Source of the DNA: Azadirachta indica
Taxonomy: Eukaryota > Streptophyta > Magnoliopsida > Sapindales > Meliaceae
Direction of reading: 5' to 3'
NCBI GenBank assembly: GCA_022749755.1
Contig: CM040440.1
Span: 10,217,269-10,281,268 of the forward strand
DNA length: 64,000 bases
The translations under genes were made by a program, and so were the position numbers. The notes beneath the pieces are model-generated. The model was not told where the DNA came from. It did not search any database and saw only the letters and a program-made list of their open reading frames with translations. Below, piece by piece: positions 12,126-24,100 of the stretch; position 1 is the first letter of the stretch; each line of letters opens with the position of its first letter.

Positions 12126-13806
12126 ATCAAATCACTTGGATTAACATTATCATAACAAAATGTGATAGGAAAAAGAATGAGATAAATAATTAATGGAATA
12201 AAAAAAGAAATATAATATAATACACCCATATGTAAAATCATCAATATTAACAAAGGTAAGCATTGATTTGTTGAAAATTAATAATTTCGGACTACGTATA
12301 CTTCTACTAATGTCACATTAAAAGTCTACTGAGAATTTAGATACATAATTTATTTTAGAAATTTACATACACACAGTGTGAGAATACCCTCACATACAAT
12401 GGACAAATGTCCCCCACATAATTTACTTCGGTTGAAAAATGTCATCGTTGTCGCTGTATGTCTTTGACAATGCATTATCAATATCTCTATTTCTGAATGT
12501 CACCAATATTTTTTTGACAAACCTTATTCTTGAACATATAATTAACAATGATTAATGAAGTCTTTTTTTGTTCCATAGCCTTTGCTAAATATATAGAAAC
12601 CTCTCACAATAAAAGATGGCTTTTGTCTTTTGAACACCATCACCCAAATCAAATCTCTTCATCACATGCAATCACAAAATAATGTTTTTTATGACTTCAA
12701 GTACAAGTCAATCAACTATTTTTATTTGCTTTTAAATATCTACATTAAAAAAAAAATTATATTAATAAGAAAATAATAAAATAAATATTCATAGCATATA
12801 TAAATAAATTGTGCAAACTAATTGTCTCAAAAATTGAAAATTTCTCCTATAAATATATCAATTCAATAGTTTGAAATCATGTCAACTATATGTTGTGATA
12901 TATGCTCGATCATGCTTGTGTTATGCAAAATTATTTAATGAAATTGAAAATAATAATAAATAACATGTAGAACTATAAAAAAAAAAAGTTTAAAACTAGA
13001 AACAAAATAAATAAGAAAAGAAATTGGTAGCTTGGCAGCTAACAAACATAAACAACCCGAAGACTTAATTAGAATTACTATTCTTTCTTAGTGTCATCAT
13101 CATGTATGTACATATTAATTATTAATTGGAATATTTTTTATGTTTCTTGCATGATACAAAATAAAAAATACATATACTTAATAAGCAATTAGTATAAAAA
13201 AAACTAAAAAAAAAAGAAATACAAATTATCGATAAAAAATCAAAGAATTATTTTTAAATTATTGAAGAGAAATTTTTTGAAATTAATATTATATAAAAAA
13301 GAGAAATTGGTATCAAGGATAAAACTATACAATTTATTTAAATTAAATTGTCCATAATAATAAATAATAAATTACACTGAGATTATTTCGTAATAAAGAA
13401 AAAATACAGCATTAAGGATGTATTTTAAAATGTAAAATAGATCCACCAATACTTTTTTTCTTTAAATAAAAAAGAACTACAACTTTTATCTCTTGATAGG
13501 TTTAGTTCATGGGCAAAGCACACAAGTCCAAAATCCAAAAATCTTATCTTTATAACTCAAATAATCTTAGCGAAAGTACAATTTCCACTACAATAATCAA
13601 ATGAAAAATTAAATGTATCTAATATATATATATATATATGACTAAAGAGACCTCTGTGTGTGTTTATATGTATGTATATATATATATATATATATATATC
13701 TTAACATGTATATCATAGAAAATGAACCAGCCATATGAATTTACTCTTTGTAATAAATAAATTTTAAGTTAATAACAAAAGAAAGCTAGCTAGCTAGCTC
13801 TCCCTC
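12126..13806. other. A+T-rich spacer downstream of the ALMT gene
   Basis: No gene is recognised. (TA)n runs lie at about 13623-13639 and 13674-13699, and a (GCTA)n run at about 13784-13798 directly follows the ALMT stop codon. Confidence 0.5.
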
Positions 13807-16503
13807 TCAATCTGCTGGATGTGAAGGCAAATGATTCTGAGTAACATCTACTTTTGATTTCTCACAAGTCACAATGATCTTATCATCCCCAGGATTGAAC
13901 TCTTTGAAGCAAGCTATCCTCCCTAACTCTTCCACTTCCTCAATAACATTATCAAGCCTTGCAATGATTTCCACTAGCAAAGAAGCAAAAGCAGCAAACG
14001 GAAGCGCTTCTGAGAACTCGAGGCTTGTGATTGCAATCTTACTCAGCTGTGGCCTCAAGACCTTTCGTTCGTTTTCTTTCTCAGAAGCCCTTTTCGTTTT
14101 CCATTCTAGCAGAGCAGAGCTGTCTGTTTTCACGCTTGATAGTGAGACGCCATGGTCTTTCTGGTGCTGGCTTGCGTGTGCTGCTGCTAGGGCAAGCAGA
14201 TTGGTGGCTTGGTTACTGTTGGAGCCAAGGAACAGCCTCGGTTGGGATTTTAGCGCGGTGTTGAGGTCTTGTAGGGCTTCGTGGAGGTGGTCGGAGAGTA
14301 TCTCCGGCGAGCAGTGGCGGCGGCTTTTGATGCTGTTGGCAAGCTCCATTAGGGCTTTCGATACTTCATTGGCGAGACGTCTGCATGGATCTTTGAAGAG
14401 GCCTCGAACAGATCTTGGGGTCTACAGAGCATAACAATTTAATAATTAAGAAAATTACATAATTGTCCATAATATTAATATTATTGTACATATATATATA
14501 TATATGCTCTTCGTATAGTTGAAAAAGATTTACTCACATAGATCTCTATTTGCTCAAAATTACTTTTAATTTAAACGAGATTTATTTTTATATTATAATT
14601 AATACTAATTCCCTTTTAATCATCCATTTAAAAATTAAATCTACTAAATTAGTCTTTTTTTTAAAATTTATAATTAAATTAATAGGTATACAAATCGAGC
14701 ATTATTGCCCACAAGAAAGAGGTTGGAAAAACAGAATGAGAAAATGATCATCAATGATCATTATTGATCATTTATTGTCCCAATTCGACAGACAAAATTG
14801 ATGGAAGACAGAAGATATCTAGCTGGACTCATGCATGTTTTAAAGACAAATTAATATAGAAGCATGTGGAAACTTCTAATTATGTTTAAATTAAGAAGAA
14901 GTTTCATGCTGTTTCTAGAACAAAACTCAAAAAATATCTTTTAATCTTTGGTCAAATATATACTTTAATATTATAATTAATTTTAAATACGTGTAATTCT
15001 CTCTAATAGTTTAATCCGTGAATTTTAACAAAATAAAGAATAATATAACGTGTTTAACTTTTAAAATGATTACATTTTTTTAAAAAATTAATTAAAATTA
15101 CCTGAATTTCAGTGAGCAAACACCCATGAAGAGCAACAACAGTGTATCCAAATTGTCGAAGAACAGCTCCCAATTTCACATATTGTTGCCATGGAAACCT
15201 GTAACAATGCCTAGAGTGTCTTGGCTCCCAGCTAGCATATAAAGCCTGTGATAAATTCAAATTTAATTTCCTTCCCATTAATATACAGAATCATATTTCT
15301 CCATTAATTAAAACATATATTTAGCTTTAAAAGAACTTACAAGAGTTTCATCAGTAGATTTTGAATCCAAGACAGCCTTGTAACCTTTGTAGATAGGATC
15401 TTCTTCTGATGATGATTTCTTAAGCTCTGGTTCTACCTCAGCATCATTGAAATATTCATTCACACAAGCTGCATAATGTTTAAGGATATATGATTAATTA
15501 GAGATAATTGTATTATTAATTAATTAATTAAGCTTGTTGATTAATTACTTGTTAATTACCTTCGATTGATTTAGCAAGGCCTTCAAGCTTGGCGACAGTG
15601 GAGTTATGGAGGTCCTCTCCGGACCAAGTTGGGAATATCAGAAGGCTCATAAAGAGACAGGTACAGCAGCCAATGGCGATTGTGTAGAAACGTTCATGAG
15701 CAAGCTTCAGAACGTTTTCAACTCGGTAGCTTGATACTGTAATCAAATTGAATGTCAAGAGGAATATCACAACACCATAATCGTAATTCTTCTTTATATA
15801 AGGAAGGAACCTCATGTATGTTGCTGCGGCTCCTGTGAAGATATGAAAACAAAAACGTTTTCAGAAAGTAAGATCTTGGAAACACTTTCTGAGTATGAGA
15901 TTGTAAGAGGAATTAGTGAAGGCTAGGCTTACCAACAAAAAACACTGCAGCTCCGATGAAAACAGCCCTGAAAACCTGACCGGATTCTTGTGCAATGTAC
16001 TCGATGAGAAATGCTAGTGATCCTGCTAACACCGTCCCCAATCCCCTATTCAATCCTTTGCATAAAGTTGCCCCTGTAAATTTTCATCAATTCATGTTTG
16101 TTTCTCAGGAAATTAATAATCAAATAAAGAGAAAAAGAGAAAATTAAGGGAAAGGAAGAAACAGACCAGCGGTGAATTCCAGGACGACTACGACAGTCAT
16201 AACAGCCCAAATGGCATTCTCCCCAATTCCTTTGAACAACGGCTCCATCAAATACAACAATGAAACGATTGTCAAAGACAAACCAACTTTCAAGGCATGA
16301 ATCACTCGTCGAGGATCATCTCGACCCACTTTCCAAATCGTATCCCACAGGGACCGTGGAAATCTTCTCACTTTCTCAGCAAGAACATGAACGCGTTTCT
16401 TCATCTTCCCAAGGTTGTTCTTCCCGGAATCAGCAGCACCACCACCGCCATCTCCGATGACCGGCGTACCCATTTCGATACCCACATGAACCTTGGTAGA
16501 CAT
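13807..16503 (-). CDS. ALMT12: Aluminium-activated malate transporter family anion channel, ALMT12/QUAC1 type
   Basis: Six exons on the minus strand are inferred: 16503-16167, 16073-15933, 15832-15560, 15468-15341, 15245-15102 and 14421-13807. All have GT-AG introns and matching phases, giving 545 residues, close to the roughly 560 of Arabidopsis ALMT12. The N-terminus MSTKVHVGIEMG precedes DDPRRVIHALKVGLSLTIVS, the start of about six membrane segments packed into residues 70-230. The family hallmark WEPRH is at the start of exon 5. A long cytosolic C-terminal half follows, with HCSPEILSDHLHEALQDLN and LRPQLSKIAITSLEFSEALP. Members of this clade are R-type, malate-sensitive anion channels. 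ALMT12 releases anions from guard cells during stomatal closure. Function here is inferred from similarity. ALMT13/14 are the closest alternatives. No break is seen. Confidence 0.94.
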
Positions 16504-18896
16504 AATGAATAAAGATTAATCAACAAGAATTTAACATGAATGAAGCAATGTATATAACAAAATTTGGTGGCTGGTGGGGAGTAATTCTTTGTATAGTGTA
16601 TTAATAAGAGAACCCCATTTTCCCGAAGGAGGCAATAATGGATATATAAACGTACAAGAAAAGAGAAGGAGATGATGATGATGATGATGTATGGATTCAC
16701 ATGATATGTCTTTGCATTATAAAGCACATAGAAGAAATTGAAGGCTGATAGTTGCTTTCACAAGAGCTTAAAGTCAACAAAAAGAAGAAAATCTTGATTT
16801 CATTGATTAATTTTTTCTTTTAAAAAGAAAATTTGTTAATGGGGTTGAGGTGATTAGTGATTTCTTAATCTACCGGTAAGTTGGAGTCTCATTTAATGGA
16901 ATCATATATGGGTAGGTGAAACTGATGAGCATACCTTGATGTATAAAGAGATCAAAGGTGCAGTTAAAATTTTCTTCTTCTCTAGGGTTTCTTAGCTGTG
17001 ATCTCGAGGCTATAATTAATTACGAAACAATCTTTTTTTAATAAAAAAAAGAAGCCATGCTAGAGCCACAATAATTTGTGTAAAGAATTTATATTTTTAA
17101 TTTTATTAACAGAGAAAATTAATGATCCTTTTAACATTACACTTTTTTTATATTTTTTATAAATAAATAAAAATAAACACTTTTAATGATTAAAATTAAA
17201 TCTAATTTATATAATTAATGTATAATTAATGTATATATGAGATACAACTTTAATCGTTGAAAGTATATGAATTCAAGGATTTATCAATAGTGTAAAAAAT
17301 ATGTAAAATTAAGCTGTTGTTAATATTTTCTTTTTATTAGTTGTCTTAAATTTATATTTTCATCAACTAATATATCATAGTGGACTGGTTTATATAAAAA
17401 ATTTATATCCCTTGCACTATTTTTATAAAAACAAGGAGAAAAAATAAACTTTTGTTAATTGCTTAGATTTTTAGTAAGTAATAAATGTAATATTTTTATT
17501 TAAGGAAATATTTTGATAAAAATATTAGTAGTTTCTTTAAATGGTAAAAAAGGCCTCACCTTAAAATAAGGTTTTATGAGTGCTATATACAATACTAATT
17601 ATTTTAAAGTTAAATTTCTGTAATTATATTTTTCTTGTTTAAACAAATTTTTTCTAAATGAAGGTCATGATCAGTTATATTGTCTCTTCATATCATTGCA
17701 TTAAATTAATAATGTATGTTGTAGAAATTTTGTATTAAAATATTTATTTTCCAATAAAATATATATATTATTAGATTATATAGAAAATTATATTTTCCAA
17801 CAAAATTTTCACTAATATCAAAATATTATGTTTTAATTTTGGTAATAAAATATTAATCCTAATTAGCTGTATATATTATTCATTATTCTAAATATAAATT
17901 TTTTATGCAAAAATAAATAAATAAGATAATATATTAAAAAATAAAAAAAATATATTATTTTTATGCATATGTTTCTAGAAATTCCATACTGTTCGATTAC
18001 CTCCACCAGGCATTTCTCATATTTTAAGCAGTGAGCTCGTTCCACAAGAAACATGTGAATTACTAATTTTTTTAAAAAAAAAATAAAAAGAAAAAAATTA
18101 CCTAAATTTCAATAAAATAATATTTTTCAAAAAAAAAATTATAATAAATTAAAATACCCAAAAGTTTATAATATTTATAATTTGTGAATTTAATTTAACA
18201 TCCTTTAATAATATTATGATATTATTGATGCTAAAATGTCTATTTAAGAATTAGATTATTAACGATATTAAAATACTCAAAAATTTCCTTTATATCAAAG
18301 TAAACCATACGATTCTCGTACACAATAATTGATTTCAATCAACTTAATCTTATTAACCAATCAGTTTCAATCTTTGATTAGTTTGTGTAAACTTAACTCT
18401 AACACATAATCTTATAATTCTCGCCATTAAATTATTTACTAGTTAGCATGCACGAACATTTAGATTACAATACTTGTTATATATTTAAATGATGAATGAT
18501 TTTTGAAATGTTAATTAATAAAAACTTTCTTAAATGAACTGCCAATTAAAAGTAATTTAATATTAAGATAAAAATATTTTCTAAAAATTATATAATACTA
18601 TTATATTCAACTTTACATAGTCTTGATATTACAATGTTAATAGAATTTTTTTATTACATAGTATTATTATATTCAATTTTGAGGTCACATATTCGAGTTT
18701 TGCTTTAGTGTGAAACTCTCTGATACTCTCCCAGTACATGTGAAAATAGAAATTTCATCCGATACGTGTAAATATTTGGAATGTATTATTTTAATAATTA
18801 AAAAAAATCAAAGTTTTATTTATTTATTTATTTAATTTATTTATTGCTTTTTGGTCAAATTCAGATACACGTTTAGTTTCACTACCTTTTGTTTGT

Positions 18897-19055
18897 AGCG
18901 ATGACTACATTCAATGGGCCGGGCCGTACCGATGTTGTTAGCAGGAGAAATAAATAGGCAGATAGATGGATCAGCGGTGAACCGCCGCTTGACCGGGTGA
19001 GCCCAAAACTGCAACCTGGCTAGTTAGCTAGCCACTAACTGTTCACGGGTTTACA
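18897..19055. other. GC-rich island in spacer with promoter-like words
   Basis: Composition changes sharply from the flanks. It contains TGGGCCGGGCC (site-II-like TGGGC), a small inverted repeat AGCGG/CCGCT, TTGACC (W-box-like core), GAGCCCA and a palindromic CTAGTTAGCTAG. No open frame follows directly, so this may be an orphan or decayed promoter, or a fragment of a mobile element. Confidence 0.35.
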
Positions 19056-20189
19056 GCTAATAATTAGTGCATTAATAGTAAGAATAAGAATATTAATTTT
19101 CCGAAAATGGAAAGCCTAGATAATAACAGACACGTCATACATATTTTCAAATATTGTTTACCTAATTGGCTAATTCCATTAATTAATATTTTATTAAAAA
19201 ATATACATATATACATCCCTAAGTTTGTATTAAGGGTTTATGCATTTTTTTACCTTATTTTATTTCATTTGTTTTCCATAAACTAAAAGTCATCAATATC
19301 ATTTAGGGTATTTTCTTTTATAGCCAATATTTGAGTTTAATTTACGTAAATAGTTATATGATAAGAGTCAAACATTAGAGTCAAACATAGGTTGAAAAGG
19401 AAAATTTCCCCCCTCATTTATGGGGTGTCTTGTGTTCTGTTGTTCTCAAACAGCTGTTACGGAGTTTGAAGCTTTGACTTGATTTGATTTTGTAATTTTT
19501 AATTTGTTTTGTTTCTTGGAATGGAGGGGCAATATATCGTTCTCGTGCAATCTCAACTCCTCTGAACGTCTAGCTTAAGTTTTGCCAATTGTCACCTTCA
19601 CCAACTTTTTACTTACTTCTTGCATGGGAAAAGCTTGCTTCCTTCTTGCTTTTCATTTAAGCACTCCTTTAAGATATTTCAATTTCATGCTTCAATTTGA
19701 TCTCCTAAAAGCTTCTTTTTTGGGGCTCACCAACACCCAATTTGATTTTCATATTTGTTTCTCTACCACATTTTTTGACTACAAGATCTTTCTTTTCAGT
19801 ATCAAGAAGTATTATGTTTGTAAAAATATATATAGAATTCTTAATTTTCATGAGATCCGTGCACTTTTATAATAATATTTAATAATTTTTATATACAAAC
19901 TAATTGTTACGTTAAAATCATAATACATCAATTTCAAATAAGTTTTTAATTATAAAACATGGGAATTTCATGAAATTAATTAATGGATTTAAGTTTAGAT
20001 CAAATTTCAAAGCGCGTTAAATTTCTATGTTTCATGTTCAAGAAGATTAAACCTTACAAAAGAAATGATCATATATACATTGTTCTACTCTCATGAATTT
20101 AAGTGAATTAACATAAATTTAATGTAAGAATAACATTATCTTATGGAAATTAGTATCGACTTACACAAAATTTTATACTTTTGTTTAGG

Positions 20190-20590
20190 AGTGACAATTC
20201 AAATAAATGAATCGTATTTTTGTGAACACAAACATGATCTGTCTATTATTTATGTGACATGAATACAAATAGTTTACTATTCATATCGATTTTTTTAAAT
20301 TTAAATATGACTCATTTATGTAGACAAAATTCGTTTAGTCACAATTATTCGTTTAAGATACGATTATTCGTTTAAATCACAATTATTTATTTAAGATACG
20401 ATTATTCGTTTAAGACACAATTATTTATTTAATTAATCGTGTTTTAAACGAATAAACTAATTAAGAAGATCAAACATGAATACGATACAATTATTAACCA
20501 TTCAACATGAGTATGACACGATTATTATTCGTGTCAAATATTTTAAATTCCAATAGGTTTAATAGAATCAAATTTGAGTCAAATAATCAT
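20190..20590. repeat. Degenerate dispersed repeat with reiterated ATTCGTTTAAGA units
   Basis: Between 20330 and 20450 the words CACAATTATTCGTTTAAG and ATACGATTATTCGTTTAAG recur about five times at roughly 18-19 bp spacing, then appear inverted as AAACGAATAAACT. Further on, TGACACGATTATTATTCGTG is similar. The vocabulary (cgtgtcaa, acacgattatt) recalls a common plant interspersed repeat, probably of DNA-transposon origin. I cannot name the family. Confidence 0.5.
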
Positions 20591-21178
20591 GTTATATCCC
20601 AAATTACATTTTTTACTTTTGGCTATTAGGTCTAGGTTAAAATACTTTATCTTTTGCCAGAGATTGGATATGCATTATGCAGACACATATTATTACCAAT
20701 GTTCAATATGTATATGGTTGCAAGAAAATTAGTATACCTTAAAATAGGAGAAGACCAAATTGATTGACATGAAAGATCAAAGACTTGAACATCATTTGTA
20801 TTAAGGATATGATTGGTACCACCAACTCCTATTTATGGTTAAAAGTAAAAGTTGAAAAATAGTTAGTTAACTCCAACTTTTAGTGAGATTCACTCGCTTG
20901 TTTCGCTGAGTTTACAAAAGACAATAAGCTCCGTTCCAGCTTTCTAGCTGATAGGAAAACAAAAGTGAAAAGAATTTCACTTATTGAAGATTTCATTTTT
21001 CTTTATTTACATGCATCCACAGTATGCTAAAACGTTTCAACATATCAAGGCAGGCATATAAGGTAAGTAAAAAGCTCTCAGATCAAATGTGACCTCAAGG
21101 AAATTTAATTTGCATACTTGTATCAGTGTACCTTTGAAAACTATGAAGCACTGAGTTATTTCTTATGCCAAACAATGA

Positions 21179-24100
21179 CTATGAACTGGCACCAAAAACA
21201 CGGATCCTCTGTTCGATTGCAGCCCTGCAGCATGGACAAGTGGCTTTCCCCTTCTTCCCATAATTCTCACTGCAACCGGCACACAAAACTTGGTGAGTGC
21301 AGGGCAGGAATACAATGGAGACTTCATCTTTCATACAAATTATGCACTCCCTGTTGCAGTTGGTTTCTTCCACAGAAGAATCCTCCAGTTCATCTAATTC
21401 GTGAAGTAACCTGGCAATTGTGTCTCCTTGGGGTCTTGCCCTCTCTGACTTTCCTGATGGCAAAGTATTCATCTGTTGATTCAGCTCGTTGGACTCTGCA
21501 GAGGCTTTTAGGCGGGAAAACTCCTGCTCAAGTCTTTGGAGATCATCCTTATGGCGCTGGAAGTCTATCTCTATCTTCAGGCGCAAAGTCTCAAGCTTTC
21601 TTTTATTGCTAGCTTCAGCTGCTTCCTTGGAGCGCCGCTCCTCCTCCACTTGGGCCAAGGCTACCTCTTTGGCGTTCTGCTCCTGCCTCCACTTTAACTG
21701 TTACAAGGAGATCGTGTTATTCAGTGGTCCAGTCAAGAATTTGGATAAGCAGAATAATCAAGACAATACTAAGATTTTAAGGGAAAGAATTTAGTAAAGC
21801 ATACAAAAGTTGTCACACCAGCCAAAGAAATAAGTACGGTACACAGTTGGAAAATGTTATATTATATTATAAATGAATATATTAAGAGGTCAAGGCCATA
21901 TTTGTACTCCACCGCAAAATCACTCCATCTATCACCTAATAAAATTTAGTCTATTCTTTGGCACAAATCTTGCAAGCCACTAATTTTTTATAAAAACTTC
22001 TTTCAAAATAATGAAAGTGAAAGATGGGTGACAGAATGACCAGCTATGGTAAATCAATCCATACACTAGATTAAGATAATCAACTAACATTATTGACAAA
22101 GAAATAACAGACAAGTGCATTAGGATGATGAAGTAACTTTTTTCCATTTTATTTTATTGAAAACACTAGCTCTCTTAAGACAAGACTTACAACTGTTATT
22201 GAAGAGAGCACAAAAAGTATTGAATGCAAAATTTGTACTGTTAAATAAGTTGCTTGGCAATAAGATGCATAATAAGCAAGCCACAAATCAAAAGCTTGAC
22301 TGTATCTATGAGCAAGGAAAATGAACATAAAAAAAGGACGAACTAGGAAATAAAGACACTAAACTGTAAATTCCAGACAAATTTTCACATACAAAAATAT
22401 TGGTGGAAATTCTCTCAACTTATGGCCTATATACAATGGTTTAGATAAATAAAGCAACTTATAGTGGCATCAATAACCACTCATTCAGAGTTAGATGAAT
22501 CTGCTCATTTCATTAAAAAAATAAACAAGAACCTTAAGCCGAAACTATCAGGTTCTCTGATGTCTATACAGTATACAAACATCACAACGAGATCTGCACT
22601 TAAAATAATTGAGCCAACTTTGCATAGTTGATAAGAGTAAGAAGGTTGATCATAAATGAAACAAACATAAAGAATACCCACCCAACTCAGACAACAAAAC
22701 TCAGAAATGTAAAGTAAAAGACAAATAATCATAAAGTGCAGTAATTTCAGATAACATTCTCTTAATATTTGTAGTTGTCCCAAGTTGCATTCTCTTACTC
22801 ACATAAACCTATTAAGTAATGAATAAATGGCTCTAGACCAAATAAACATGTGTATTCTTAAACAAAATACAGAATTACAAATTATCAAATACATAAACAA
22901 ACACCTTTTAACCACCTTGGTTGCACTGCAGCTAAGGTACATTTCAGGCAATGCAAATTTACACCATTTTAAAGGTGGAATATCATAAATTGAGCAGACA
23001 CTTTACCACCATAATCCACTGAAAAGTTAACCGAGTTAAAGATAGTAATTTTTTTAAATAATAAAATTTGAAACCTGGATATTACACTCCCCCTCTCTGT
23101 CCCTTTCAGAACTGAGCTAAAGCCCCAGTGCTAAAAGTTGCAATTGTTACCACACAAACTGTAATTATAGGGTGAATATTGGGAAAGTCCATCCATTCAT
23201 AATTTTAAAGGTTCCTTTATCATAAAAATTGGTTCCACTTTGATAAATGAGAAAAAAAAATTAAATAATTGGTTGGCCACCAATTAGGCACAGAAATACA
23301 GTATACTCCTCGTATACCGATCCTCTGAATTTGTAAAAATAACTTGGGCCAAAGATAAATGATACTGATAGAAAAATTGTACTCATTGTCTGACTATTCA
23401 CAACGCAGAATCATTTTAAGACGTGAACTCAGAGATGTAGTATCAACCAATTACAAACTAGGCAAAGAGAAGACAATATAAAAGTGATGCTTTAGTAATG
23501 AATCCCTGTTTCCAAGTCAAAAAGTAAAGATATTTTGTTGTCAAATTGTGACATCATCCTGAAAACTCAGAGATGTAGTATCAACCAATTACAAACTAGG
23601 CAAAGAGAAGACAATATAAAAGTGATGCTTTAGTAATGAATCCCTGTTTCCAAGTCAAAAAGTAAAGATATTTTGTTGTCAAATTGTGACATCATCCTGA
23701 AAACCAGTAGCAATCACATGGTCAACTTGAATTTTTGCTACAATACCAACATTATTATGCTTATTACTAGATTAATTTTTACTTATGCTCCTATCATATT
23801 CAGTTATATTTTTTCCATAGTGATCAATTTGGAACTGTAGCAAGAATCCAATATAATGTTCATCCAGACATTTGTATTTAATAAGCATCTCTGTGCCAAC
23901 TTCAGGGACAATATAGGCATTTAAATTCAATGTGCAGCAGCAAACCTTCCTCCAATCTAAAAATCATACGTTAGAGATCTAAGAACCAAAACAATGGAAA
24001 ATACTATTCAAGCAAGACATAAAGTTATATTCTAGCTTTCTAATTGACCCAACCAAAATTCCATTTCCTTCAGCCTGCCTCATTCAACTGTGCGAGTACT

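Larger units (their letters stand above)
16504..21178. other. Long spacer between ALMT and MIP1-type genes
   Basis: The first few hundred bases probably hold the ALMT promoter and include (GAT)n at about 16673-16689. The rest is A+T-rich. Two parts stand out and are listed separately: a GC-rich island at 18897-19055 and a degenerate repeat at 20190-20590. No protein-coding frame is convincing. Confidence 0.5.

Noticed and set aside
13874..14434. 186-codon plus-strand frame
   Set aside because: It lies antisense to the last ALMT exon, whose minus-strand product is clearly conserved.
19582..19872. 96-codon plus-strand frame downstream of the GC-rich island
   Set aside because: A+T-driven Phe/Leu/Thr composition without a recognisable domain. 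Not enough to call a gene.
21118..21612. 164-codon plus-strand frame
   Set aside because: Antisense shadow of the MIP1 RING exon.
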